Shown: piece after piece, positions 35,179 to 43,320 of the stretch | Layout of the letters: the number at the start of each line of letters is the position of its first letter | Numbering within the stretch: position 1 is the stretch's first letter | The notes under the pieces: model-generated | The model's input: the letters and a program-made list of their open reading frames with translations, nothing else | Told to the model about the DNA's origin: nothing | Databases searched by the model: none | Assembly: GCF_007673525.1 (NCBI RefSeq) | Contig: NZ_VDZU01000001.1 | Span: 2,926,055 to 2,990,054, forward strand | From: Fictibacillus phosphorivorans | GTDB taxonomy: Bacteria; Bacillota; Bacilli; Bacillales; Fictibacillaceae | Reading direction: 5' to 3' | DNA: 64,000 nt | Program-made: the position numbers and the translations under genes

Positions 35179-36411
35179 TTAATCTTTCTGCTCAAACAAC
35201 TGCACAAGTTCAATAATGACTTGAGTCGCTTTGATCATATTATCAACAGAGATATATTCGTGACGACCGTGGTAGTTTTCTCCGCCCGTAAAGATGTTCG
35301 GAGTCGGAAGGCCCATAAATGATAGTTGAGATCCGTCTGTCCCCCCTCTAATTGGTTTGATGTTCGGTTCGATATCGAGCTTTTTCATCGCTTCAGAAGC
35401 GAGATCAACAATCTCTTTAACCGGTTCAATCTTTTCTTTCATATTATAATATGTGTCGTTCATTTCTAACTGAACCTTATCTTGGCCATATTTTTCACGC
35501 ATTTCATCTACGATCTCTAGCATTCTATCTTTTCTCTTTTGAAAAAGTTCCTTGTCATGGTCGCGAATGATGTAATACATGTCTGTTTGTTCTACATCAC
35601 CTTTCAGACCGATTAAGTGATAGAATCCTTCATAGCCTTCTGTGTGCTCAGGCGCCTCTTCAACAGGAAGCTTCCCGTTCAATTCCATCGCAATTTTTGC
35701 CGCATTCACCATCTTGTTTTTTGCAGAACCAGGATGAATGTTCTTTCCTAAGATACGAATTCTAGCATCAGCCGCGTTAAAGCTCTCATACTCTAATTCT
35801 CCTAAAGGTCCGCCATCCATCGTATAGGCATACTTTGCTCCAAATGCAGCCACATCAAATTTATGAGGACCGCGCCCGATCTCTTCATCCGGAGTGAATG
35901 CTACTCTTATTTTTCCGTGCTTAATCTCTGGGTGTTCGATCAAGTACTTCATCGCTGTCATGATTTCAGCGATGCCTGCTTTATTATCTGCACCGAGCAA
36001 TGTTGTGCCGTCTGTTGTGATCAATGTGTGTCCCTTATAGTCTTGTAAACTAGGAAAGTCATTTGGAGACAATTCGATATGTAAGTCTTTGTTTAAGATA
36101 ATCGTTTCTCCGTCATAGTTTTCGACGATCTGCGGTTTAACGTTCGTTCCTGTAAAATCAGTAGCTGTATCCACGTGTGCAAGAAAACCTATGACCGGGA
36201 TGTCTTTATCAGAATTGGATGGTAATGTTGCCATAACATAGCCGTTATCGTCGACAGTTACTTCCTCCATACCAATTGCTTTTAACTCTTCAACAAGCAT
36301 GTTAGCCAGGGTCCACTGACCCTCTGTTGATGGAGTCGAGTCACTACTTCCATCAGATTGTGTATCTACTTTTACGTATGTAATAAAACGATCCATTATT
36401 TCTTGTTTCAA
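35179..36411 (-). CDS. pepT: Peptidase T (tripeptide aminopeptidase)
   Basis: A 410-residue M20B zinc peptidase of the length usual for PepT. Landmarks: [10 protein letters not shown] (metal His and catalytic Asp, about 77-86), [16 protein letters not shown] (about 138-153), [10 protein letters not shown] with the catalytic Glu pair (about 173-182), and [17 protein letters not shown] with [14 protein letters not shown] near the end. It releases the N-terminal residue of tripeptides in the cytoplasm. Apparently monocistronic. Confidence 0.95.
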   Translation of the reverse strand: MKQEIMDRFITYVKVDTQSDGSSDSTPSTEGQWTLANMLVEELKAIGMEEVTVDDNGYVMATLPSNSDKDIPVIGFLAHVDTATDFTGTNVKPQIVENYDGETIILNKDLHIELSPNDFPSLQDYKGHTLITTDGTTLLGADNKAGIAEIMTAMKYLIEHPEIKHGKIRVAFTPDEEIGRGPHKFDVAAFGAKYAYTMDGGPLGELEYESFNAADARIRILGKNIHPGSAKNKMVNAAKIAMELNGKLPVEEAPEHTEGYEGFYHLIGLKGDVEQTDMYYIIRDHDKELFQKRKDRMLEIVDEMREKYGQDKVQLEMNDTYYNMKEKIEPVKEIVDLASEAMKKLDIEPNIKPIRGGTDGSQLSFMGLPTPNIFTGGENYHGRHEYISVDNMIKATQVIIELVQLFEQKD

Positions 36412-36537
36412 TTTTCAATCAACTCCTATTGTTTTGCTTTATGATAGCATGTTTTACAAAACATTACATATTGCTAGATTATTAAAAAATGTACGCTTTC
36501 ACATGTCTTGATGTCTAATCAACTTGTCCTCATCCTG

Positions 36538-36546
36538 CATAAAATA
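36538..36546 (+). promoter_or_regulatory. Mother-cell sigma (sigma-E/K) -10-like element
   Basis: CATAAAATA fits CATANNNTA, the -10 of sigma-K and close to that of sigma-E. An AC pair lies 14 rather than 16 bases upstream, so the -35 is doubtful. It precedes the Lys/Cys-rich gene by 50 bp. Confidence 0.4.
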
Positions 36547-36595
36547 TATTACCAGCACCAAACAAAGGTGTTGTGAAAATAATGGGGTGATTTAA

Positions 36596-36709
36596 ATGGG
36601 TTCTTGGAAAAAAGATAAATGTGAGTCTTCTTCAAGCTATATCTATCTAAAATGTAAGAAGTGTAAGAAGAAAAAGAAGAAAAGCTGCGGCTGTCATAAA
36701 AAACATTAA
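36596..36709 (+). CDS. Very small Lys/Cys-rich protein (37 aa)
   Basis: ATG with GGGGTGAT upstream and a clean terminator 8 bp after the stop. The product starts MGSWKKDKCESSSSYIYLKC and ends with an unbroken Lys run and SCGCHKKH: 16 Lys and 5 Cys in 37 residues. No signal peptide. Together with the sigma-E/K-type -10 upstream this suggests a minor spore coat constituent; that is inference. Proteins this short are often missed by gene finders. Confidence 0.6.
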   Translation: MGSWKKDKCESSSSYIYLKCKKCKKKKKKSCGCHKKH

Positions 36710-36716
36710 TTAAAAG

Positions 36717-36742
36717 AAGGAGTCCAATGTTGGGCTCCTTTT
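36717..36742 (+). terminator. Terminator of the Lys/Cys-rich gene
   Basis: AAGGAGTCCAA / TTGGGCTCCTT (one G-U pair), 2-base gap between arms, then T-run. Confidence 0.8.
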
Positions 36743-36753
36743 CAACTATTCTT

Positions 36754-36894
36754 CTATTTAGAACCTAAACCAAAGGCAATTTCGATCATCATTTCACTTT
36801 CCTTAAACTTGCTACGTTTTTTCGTAATCGGCTCATCTCCTTTAAAAATACGGAACCCGAGAGCACGCAAAAAACTTGAACATAGTTCTTCAGA
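36754..36894 (-). pseudogene. Gene remnant downstream of the DUF1801 gene
   Basis: A 46-codon open stretch with no usable start encodes a protein-like ending: LRALGFRIFKGDEPITKKRS, then KFKESEMMIEIAFGLGSK. It begins right after a stop and lies 11 bp beyond the DUF1801 stop. I read it as the 3' end of a gene whose front has been lost. Family not recognised. Confidence 0.4.
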
Positions 36895-36905
36895 TTATAG
36901 AACTA

Positions 36906-37325
36906 TTATTGTGGATACGTTTTTAATAGAAACTCAATTGACTTGTTAATCAGTTTTTTTAAGATCTCCTCATCCACATCAGCTAGTTTATTAATGTATA
37001 CACAAGCGGCACCCGTTGTATGTTTGCCGAAGTGTTCAAGCAGCTCAGTGCGATCCGGGTCTCCTGAGGCAAAATACAGACTGATCTTTGCTTTTCTTGG
37101 TGAGAAGCCAACAAGTGGTGCATCCCCTTCATGCCCTGTCTTGTATTTGTAATGATACGAGCCGAATCCGATAATACTCGGTCCCCACATCTTCGCTTCA
37201 AAACCAGTCGTTTCCGAAAAGATATCTAACAACTTATAAGCATCTTCTCTCTTTTTTGGACTATCCACATTCTCGATAAACTCAACAACACTCTGTTCGG
37301 TTTCTTTTGTCTTTTGCTCGTACAT
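36906..37325 (-). CDS. DUF1801 domain protein
   Basis: A 139-residue soluble protein of the YdhG-like/DUF1801 family (EAKMWGPSIIGFGSYHYKYKTG at about 43-64, then FSPRKAKISLYFA and ACVYINKLADVDEEILKKLI). Function unknown; the family is widespread as a small stand-alone domain. Divergent from the Fur-regulated flavoprotein gene. Confidence 0.85.
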   Translation of the reverse strand: MYEQKTKETEQSVVEFIENVDSPKKREDAYKLLDIFSETTGFEAKMWGPSIIGFGSYHYKYKTGHEGDAPLVGFSPRKAKISLYFASGDPDRTELLEHFGKHTTGAACVYINKLADVDEEILKKLINKSIEFLLKTYPQ

Positions 37326-37431
37326 AATTAGCTCCTTTTTTTATATGAAATTTTGAAGTGAAAGCTTCTATATCTTAACCTTCTACATACTTAGCAAATC
37401 CCCTTTCTTACTTCCCCTTTCAATTTCCTGA

Positions 37432-37481
37432 TTGTAAAGTGTTTTATTAGATTGTATACTACTAATTGAGAATGATAATCA
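37432..37481 (+). promoter_or_regulatory. Sigma-A promoter with Fur box
   Basis: TTGTAA (37432-37437), 17-base spacer, TATACT (37455-37460). TGAGAATGATAATCA at 37467-37481 matches the Bacillus Fur 7-1-7 motif TGATAATNATTATCA at all but two positions and covers the expected start of transcription, so Fur-iron should repress. Confidence 0.8.
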
Positions 37482-37512
37482 ATATTAAATGTTCCAAAAA
37501 GGAGCGAACATT

Positions 37513-38562
37513 ATGGATCAACATAACGTTTTCGATGTGACCATTATCGGCGGAGGTCCAGCAGGCCTTTATTCAGCTTTTTACAGTGGTCTTCGAGAAA
37601 TGAAGACTAAAATTATAGAGTTTCAACCGCAGTTAGGCGGTAAGATACATGTCTATCCAGAAAAGATGATTTGGGATGTTGGAGGACATACACCTCTTCC
37701 AGGTGCAAAACTTATTGAAAAACTTGTTGAGCAAGGACTTACGTTTAATCCTGAAGTAGTACTGAATGAAAAAGTAGAAGCAATTTCACAAGATGAGAAT
37801 GGTAATTTTATTTTGCAGGGATCTTCCGGTGAGCAGCATTTTTCTAAAACTGTTATCGTTGCCGTTGGAAGCGGTATCTTAAACCCTCAGCGATTAGATA
37901 TTGAAGGAGCTGAACGGTTTGAAGTGTCAAACTTAAACTATACCGTTAAATCCCTTCAGCATTTTAAAGATAAGACTGTAGTCATATCAGGTGGCGGAAA
38001 TACGGCGATCGATTGGGCGAACGAATTAGTACCCATTGCAAAAAAAGTGTACCTGACTTATCGAAAAGGAAATCTCGCTGGACATGAAGCGCAAGTTACA
38101 CAATTAATGAACAGCTGTGCCGATTGCATTTTCAACACTTCGATCTCAAAATTATTCGCGTGTCCCAACCATGAAGTTATTGAACAGATTGAGTTAACAA
38201 ATCACGAAACAGGTGAAATTTCTTACCTCCCTATCGATGAAGTCATCATCAACCATGGCTATGAACAAGATACATCTCTTTTAGGAAACAGTGGGTTAAA
38301 TATTGAACTCGCAGACAACTTTTATATTGCAGGAAACGCTAACAGTGAATCTTCTATTCCTGGATTGTATGCCGCTGGCGATATCCTTAAACATGATGGA
38401 AAATTAAATTTAATCTCTGGTGCTTTTCAAGACGCCGCAAATGCAGTGAATAAAGCAAAGCAGTTCATCCAACCTGATGCACAAAAAGTTGCGATGGTGT
38501 CCTCACATAATGAGGTGTTTAAAGAACGCAATCGTGAGCTTGTTAAACAGATGGTGAGATGA
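37513..38562 (+). CDS. ycgT: Ferredoxin/flavodoxin-NADP reductase type 2, YcgT-like
   Basis: A 349-residue thioredoxin-reductase-like flavoenzyme lacking the CxxC pair: FAD motif VTIIGGGPAGLYSAFYSG (about 9-26), KIIEFQPQLGGKIHVYPEK, NADP motif VVISGGGNTAIDWANEL (about 156-172), and YAAGDILKHDGKLNLI (about 288-303). It reduces ferredoxin or flavodoxin with NADPH. The YPEKMIWDVGG stretch and the Fur box upstream fit YcgT, the iron-regulated paralogue of YumC. AAAGGAG sets the start at 37513; an ATG 24 bases earlier precedes it. Confidence 0.85.
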   Translation: MDQHNVFDVTIIGGGPAGLYSAFYSGLREMKTKIIEFQPQLGGKIHVYPEKMIWDVGGHTPLPGAKLIEKLVEQGLTFNPEVVLNEKVEAISQDENGNFILQGSSGEQHFSKTVIVAVGSGILNPQRLDIEGAERFEVSNLNYTVKSLQHFKDKTVVISGGGNTAIDWANELVPIAKKVYLTYRKGNLAGHEAQVTQLMNSCADCIFNTSISKLFACPNHEVIEQIELTNHETGEISYLPIDEVIINHGYEQDTSLLGNSGLNIELADNFYIAGNANSESSIPGLYAAGDILKHDGKLNLISGAFQDAANAVNKAKQFIQPDAQKVAMVSSHNEVFKERNRELVKQMVR

Positions 38563-38615
38563 ACCAAGTAATATTAGGTGATATATCAATATGAAATGAT
38601 AGGAGTTTTCTGGGG

Positions 38616-39584
38616 ATGATGAGAATTGTAGTATTAGATGATTGGGAGCATACCTTTGCAACAAACCCTGAAATAGACCGTTTACGAAAATACTTCATTG
38701 TAGATATTTATTCCGATAAGCCAACAGAACACGAATTAATCTGTAGAATTGAACAAGCAGATGTCATCTTAACGATTAGAGAACGCACAAAATTTCCGAA
38801 AAAGCTTCTTAATCAACTAAAGAATATTAAACTCATTGCACAAACCGGATCAGGCGTTTCACACATCGATATGGAAGAGGCAAGTAAGCTTAACATTCCA
38901 GTTGCCACTACTCCAGGAGGATCTGCTGCCGTCGTAGAATTAATCTTTGGTATGATGCTCGTTCACGCTCGAAATATATTGCATTTAGATCAACAACTAA
39001 AACAAGGTGTATGGAAAGAGTCAGTTGGTCTTGGTCTGGAAAACAAAACAGTAGGCATCATCGGACTAGGTAAGATTGGTTCAGGTGTAGCAAGGATAGC
39101 AAAAGCTTTCAAAATGAAAACTGTCGCATGGGGCCCCCGCTTAACCATTGAGCGCGCGAAGGCCGAAGAGGTTGAATACAAAGAATTACAAGAACTTCTT
39201 CAGACCTCTCACTTTGTCATCATCTCAGTAAGACTCGTGCCCGAAACTCGGCACCTCCTTAGAGAAGAGCATTTTAGGCTTATGCGTAACGACGCTTTTC
39301 TTATAAACACATCAAGAGGTGAAGTGCTAGACGAGGATTCACTTGTATACGCATTAAAACATAAGTGGTTTGCAGCTGCGGGGTTAGATGTCTTTTCAGA
39401 AGAGCCAATCCGACAAGACCACCCAATCCTGAAGCTTAATAACGTGCTATTAACGCCTCACATTGGTTGGAAGACGGACAACATGTTTCACAATTTTTTA
39501 GCAACAAGTGTAGATAACATTATCTCTTACATAATAGAAGATAACCCTAAACGTATCGCTAATATAGAAGCTATAAAAAGTTAA
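38616..39584 (+). CDS. D-2-hydroxyacid dehydrogenase family protein
   Basis: A 322-residue NAD-dependent enzyme: NAD motif VGIIGLGKIGSGVARIAKAF (about 145-164), catalytic Arg in INTSRGEVLDEDSL (about 228-241), Glu in GLDVFSEEP (about 258-266) and His in LLTPHIGW (about 280-287). It interconverts 2-keto and D-2-hydroxy acids (PdxB, SerA-like or PGDH-like); substrate open. It follows the Fur-regulated gene by 53 bp on the same strand and may be cotranscribed. Confidence 0.87.
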   Translation: MMRIVVLDDWEHTFATNPEIDRLRKYFIVDIYSDKPTEHELICRIEQADVILTIRERTKFPKKLLNQLKNIKLIAQTGSGVSHIDMEEASKLNIPVATTPGGSAAVVELIFGMMLVHARNILHLDQQLKQGVWKESVGLGLENKTVGIIGLGKIGSGVARIAKAFKMKTVAWGPRLTIERAKAEEVEYKELQELLQTSHFVIISVRLVPETRHLLREEHFRLMRNDAFLINTSRGEVLDEDSLVYALKHKWFAAAGLDVFSEEPIRQDHPILKLNNVLLTPHIGWKTDNMFHNFLATSVDNIISYIIEDNPKRIANIEAIKS

Positions 39585-39607
39585 AAGCCCACCGTTGAGT
39601 GGGCTTT
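39584..39607. terminator. Terminator between convergent genes
   Basis: AAAGCCCAC / GTGGGCTTT, 6-base loop; short T-runs on both sides. Confidence 0.7.
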
Positions 39608-39624
39608 GGATTGTATAGCGTTAA

Positions 39625-40923
39625 TTAAAACAGCTTTTGCAGCTCATTTATTCCTAAGAATGCAAACATGAGTAGACACCCGATCAAGACTGCGTTGGTT
39701 AACCACTTGTTACGATATTCCGCATCCACTTTTTTAGAATTCAACAAGATAATGAGTGAGATCGCAAGAAACGGCATGAACAATGCACCTAACACACCAT
39801 ATATAATGATCAGCTGAACCGGCTTTCCAAAAAAGAAGATAAGCATCGGTGGGAATGTCAGCCATGCTAAATAAGCACGATACGACTTATCTTTTTCTGT
39901 AACCGGCTTAACTGAATGTAAGTCTTCTTTCTTTGTCTTAATGGTTCTTAAAAAGTCCGCAAACAGATACGGCACTCCGTTCCAAACGCCAAGAAGTGAA
40001 GTAAAAGCAGCGGACCAGAACGCGATCAAGAATAACCAGCGCAACGGTGTTCCGAATTCTTGGCCTAAAAGTTCAGCAAGATTTAGAAGACCTTGATCTC
40101 CTTCTAACTTCACATCTGTTCCAAATAAGAACTTCGCTCCGATTACAAGGGCCGCCATCGTAAAAAGTCCCGTAATAACATACGCTGCTTTCGTATCAAG
40201 CCTCATAATGGGAACAAAGTCTTTTCCTTTCCAATTCTTTTCTCTTAGCCAATATCCATAAGAAGCCATCGTGATCGTACCGCCTACTCCTCCAATTAAT
40301 CCAAGAGCTAACATGAGCGATCCGTCTGGCATTTTGGGTACAAATCCACCAGCAAATTCTCCGATCGTAGGTAAGAAAAGCAAAGATGTACCAATAATTG
40401 TGATAAACATAACACCGATCAATACAGTCATTATTCTTTCAAAAAGCAAATAACGCCCCGTCCAAACAAGTGCAAAACCTAATAAAGAATGAATGATTGC
40501 CCAAGCCCATATCGGCATGATAGGAAGCATCGCATGCATACCTAATCCACAAGTCATAGCCGCAGTAGCACCGTAAATGTAACCCCAGATGACCGAATAA
40601 ACACCAAAATATCCAGTCGCCCATTTTCCGAGTGAATGCCAACCTTGCAGAATGGTCTGTCCTGTCGCAAGGTACCAGCGGCCCACTCCTTCATTTAAGA
40701 AATACTTTAAAATAGAACCGATTACGATGGCCCATACAAAAGTCATTCCGAATGAGGTACCGATTACAATGGCAGTTACTAAATCCGCTGTACCTACTCC
40801 AGTTGCTGCAACTACAAAACCTGGACCGATCATTTTTAATTTTTGACCCATCGTTTGAGGCGGTAAAGGATTGTTACCAGCAACTGAATTAAGTTCATTG
40901 TTTAATTCCAATTCATTGTTCAA
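39625..40923 (-). CDS. Nramp-related transporter lacking canonical metal-site motifs
   Basis: A 432-residue membrane protein with about eleven helices and overall Nramp (SLC11) architecture. The first helix reads GPGFVVAATGVGTADLVTA where true Nramps have DPGN, and the sixth-helix region reads GGTITMASYGYW where they have MPH. The Mn/Fe-binding residues are therefore missing, so the substrate is probably not a transition metal ion bound in the usual way. Starts with TTG behind GGAGGAG. Confidence 0.75.
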   Translation of the reverse strand: MNNELELNNELNSVAGNNPLPPQTMGQKLKMIGPGFVVAATGVGTADLVTAIVIGTSFGMTFVWAIVIGSILKYFLNEGVGRWYLATGQTILQGWHSLGKWATGYFGVYSVIWGYIYGATAAMTCGLGMHAMLPIMPIWAWAIIHSLLGFALVWTGRYLLFERIMTVLIGVMFITIIGTSLLFLPTIGEFAGGFVPKMPDGSLMLALGLIGGVGGTITMASYGYWLREKNWKGKDFVPIMRLDTKAAYVITGLFTMAALVIGAKFLFGTDVKLEGDQGLLNLAELLGQEFGTPLRWLFLIAFWSAAFTSLLGVWNGVPYLFADFLRTIKTKKEDLHSVKPVTEKDKSYRAYLAWLTFPPMLIFFFGKPVQLIIIYGVLGALFMPFLAISLIILLNSKKVDAEYRNKWLTNAVLIGCLLMFAFLGINELQKLF

Positions 40924-41122
40924 TTTCAGCTCCTCCTTCTCTCTGTAATAAAACGCTTTCAGTAGAACATCTGCTAATTATGTCATATATCTGAATATTT
41001 TATCAACTTCTTATATACCTATCTATACATAGGTCCCTTTCTACTATCAACTTTGATAAAAGAAATCTAAACTCTTATCAGAAATAGTGTTCACAAACAA
41101 AAATAAATTGGAATAACATATA

Positions 41123-41139
41123 TGTAAGAAAACCTAACA
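41123..41139 (+). promoter_or_regulatory. TnrA box of the second tnrA gene
   Basis: TGTAAGAAAACCTAACA fits the TnrA consensus with one inner mismatch. Two -10 candidates follow: TATAAT at 41149-41154 (box near -30) and TATTTT at 41164-41169 (box near -45), so activation or repression is open. Confidence 0.6.
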
Positions 41140-41208
41140 CCAATATGATATAATAAATAACAATATTTTGAATTGTCGGCTAATACTTCATCAGAGAGGG
41201 GGAAAATC

Positions 41209-41520
41209 ATGTCAGTTGATAAATCTTATAAAGATAAAAAAGTTATGTCCATAGGTATCATCAGTGAACTAACAGGGCTATCAGAACGTAAGATTCGTTA
41301 CTATGAAGAGAGAAAACTCATTTTCCCTGAACGAACGGGCAAAGGAACGCGCAAATACTCTTTCTCGGATGTAGAACGTCTAATGGAAATTGCTGATCAA
41401 ATTGAAGATGGTGTTCAAACATATGAAATCAAAAAAGAACTTACGAAAAAGCAGCAGCGTGACGAACGTAATAAAATGATCCGAGGACAGATTAACGCGC
41501 AATTTAATATGAGAAATTGA
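41209..41520 (+). CDS. tnrA: TnrA-like nitrogen regulator, second copy
   Basis: A 103-residue MerR-family protein, clearly paralogous to the gene at 10023: [20 protein letters not shown], then [16 protein letters not shown] and [17 protein letters not shown]. The C-terminus [13 protein letters not shown] keeps the glutamine-synthetase-interaction tail pattern. AGAGGGGG fixes the start at 41209; the frame opens 36 bases earlier. It sits next to amtB, a classical TnrA target, and has its own TnrA box. Which copy is the TnrA orthologue cannot be decided here. Confidence 0.85.
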   Translation: MSVDKSYKDKKVMSIGIISELTGLSERKIRYYEERKLIFPERTGKGTRKYSFSDVERLMEIADQIEDGVQTYEIKKELTKKQQRDERNKMIRGQINAQFNMRN

Positions 41521-41559
41521 AAACAGCTGGCTCCCCGGTAAAATGGTGCCAGCTGTTTT
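41520..41559. terminator. Bidirectional terminator
   Basis: AAAACAGCTGGC / GCCAGCTGTTTT perfect 12-bp arms, 16-base loop. Confidence 0.88.
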
Positions 41560-42286
41560 ATCTCGAGAGCCGCTCATACACCTCTCGTAAATTTTTTATT
41601 CCTAATTTTTGAACACGCTCTATATAAACACTCCAAAGCTCTGCGGTCATCTTAGCATCTCCTAATGCATGATGCCGGTTTGCTACCGGTATATTGCAAT
41701 GTTCACAACAATCTTCTAACCGGACAAGAGTAGTCTCTGGTTCAGCAATCTTTAGTAAGAATGATGTATCTACTATTCGATGTTTGAACTGAGTTCGAAA
41801 TAATTTCCAATTATAGTGTTGAAGAAACTTCTTCTCATGACTTGCATGGTGAGCCACGAGAACGTGTCCTCCTGCAAATTCATAAAAATCTACTAGCACT
41901 TTCGATAATTGAGGAGCATGTTGAAGATCACTTTCTTCTATTCCTGTAAGTTCTTTAATCTCTGGAGAAAGTTCACCCGTACATTGCGCGAGAGAATAAA
42001 AGGTTTCTTCATGTTGCACTTCTCCCCCTTTTACTTTCACTGCACCGACCGATAAAATCTGGTTACCTTGTTCAGGAAAAAAACCAGTAGTTTCAAGATC
42101 GAACACTACAACATTCAAATCACTAAAAGGAATAGTTAAACTTTCCTCCACTTTTAATTCCTTTTGAAGCTGCCTTAAAAATGCGACATGCTGAGGACTT
42201 GATTGCCCTTGTAATGACGCATAAACACTTGAGTTTATTTTCCCTTGGACTTGCTTCATAAATTGAATAAGCGGATTCATCCTCAT
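41558..42286 (-). CDS. DnaQ-like DEDDh 3'-5' exonuclease
   Basis: A 242-residue protein whose C-terminal 180 residues form an exonuclease domain: VVFDLETTGF (ExoI, about 59-68), HVLVAHHASHEKKFL (ExoII, about 140-154) and HHALGDAKMTAEL (ExoIII, about 204-216). The 50-residue N-terminal extension is helical. The start overlaps the DUF294 stop by 4 bp (ATGA), showing translational coupling. A nuclease in a nitrogen-control operon is unexpected; its role is unknown. Confidence 0.87.
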   Translation of the reverse strand: MRMNPLIQFMKQVQGKINSSVYASLQGQSSPQHVAFLRQLQKELKVEESLTIPFSDLNVVVFDLETTGFFPEQGNQILSVGAVKVKGGEVQHEETFYSLAQCTGELSPEIKELTGIEESDLQHAPQLSKVLVDFYEFAGGHVLVAHHASHEKKFLQHYNWKLFRTQFKHRIVDTSFLLKIAEPETTLVRLEDCCEHCNIPVANRHHALGDAKMTAELWSVYIERVQKLGIKNLREVYERLSR

Positions 42287-43260
42287 GTATCAATCATTCC
42301 CTTAATGACCGATTGCGTGTAATTTTGTAGCTTTTGACCGTTTAATAGAATATGCTTCATATCTTTTCTTTCATCTTTGCTAAGTTCTTTTATGTTTAAG
42401 TAGTGAATGTCATCGTAGTTTTCTGTAGTTTTGTTATGATATTGCAACCTATATTGAAGGAGTTTTTCAAATTCTTCTCTGCACCATTTAAGATCTTCTG
42501 TATATTTCGACATGCTATACAGTTCCTTCAGTCTTGTAAGTGTAGAGGTAGCCTCTAAACTCTCTTTCATAGCAAGTAAGCGGACATTATTAACATAAGG
42601 AAAGAATCCAGATTGCTTTAAATCGATACTTCCTGCATGTGAGCCATGTGATTCTGTTATAAATTGATGAAAGAAGCCTACTGCTTTTTTTACATGCTGT
42701 GTATTTTCTAACAGCCGTTCTAAAAGATGCGGATTCCTCTTCACATAATCATGTATGAGTTTCCTAAGTTTTTTACAATAAGTTTCTTCACCCACAAGTA
42801 CTCGTGCATCATAAAAAATCAAAAGAAAACGTATGCTCTCGAAGCTTTCTTCAGTAAGCCACTTTGAAAGTTGCTCTTCCCACTCTACTATGGATTTACT
42901 CCAAACAGGATTAGAACTCATCACATTTCCATCGCAATACGGATAACCTACTTCATTCAAACCATCTGCTAACTCTTTTCCTAAGGAAAGAAAATATCGT
43001 TTCGTTTCATCACTTTTTTCCTCATAGATCAGCCCATGATCTTGATCTGAGATGATTGCTTGTTCGAACCTACCCCCACTCCCCATCACAAACCATTCGT
43101 ATCGGCATGGAACAGGGCCAAATGTTTCAATATGTTTTTGTAGAGCAACATGAAAGACTTTTTTCATCATTTTATCATGAAATTCATTTAAAGCTTGTGA
43201 CGAATCTTGATGCTCCATCCATTTTTCATCACGCCATTTTTTCAAACTTGAGTAAGGCAT
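42283..43260 (-). CDS. DUF294 nucleotidyltransferase-like protein (GlnD-related fold)
   Basis: A 325-residue protein with the DUF294 nucleotidyltransferase core WFVMGSGGRFEQAIISDQDHG at about 56-76 (GSGGR plus metal-binding DQD) and a helical DUF294_C region. The fold is that of GlnD, the PII uridylyltransferase, but the CBS domains of many DUF294 proteins are absent. The start at 43260 lies after the amtB terminator hairpin; the longer frame would run through it. Placed between amtB and an exonuclease gene; a nitrogen-signalling role is inference. Confidence 0.82.
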   Translation of the reverse strand: MPYSSLKKWRDEKWMEHQDSSQALNEFHDKMMKKVFHVALQKHIETFGPVPCRYEWFVMGSGGRFEQAIISDQDHGLIYEEKSDETKRYFLSLGKELADGLNEVGYPYCDGNVMSSNPVWSKSIVEWEEQLSKWLTEESFESIRFLLIFYDARVLVGEETYCKKLRKLIHDYVKRNPHLLERLLENTQHVKKAVGFFHQFITESHGSHAGSIDLKQSGFFPYVNNVRLLAMKESLEATSTLTRLKELYSMSKYTEDLKWCREEFEKLLQYRLQYHNKTTENYDDIHYLNIKELSKDERKDMKHILLNGQKLQNYTQSVIKGMIDT

Positions 43261-43275
43261 ATTCACACATCCTAT

Positions 43276-43318
43276 GTGATAAAAGCATTGAGGAATAGCC
43301 CCCAATGCTTTCTATCAC
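43276..43318 (-). terminator. Terminator of amtB just before the DUF294 gene
   Basis: On the minus strand GATAGAAAGCATTG pairs with CAATGCTTTTATC around a 12-base loop. It lies between the amtB stop and the DUF294 start, so DUF294 depends on read-through or an internal promoter. Confidence 0.75.
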
Positions 43319-43320
43319 TA

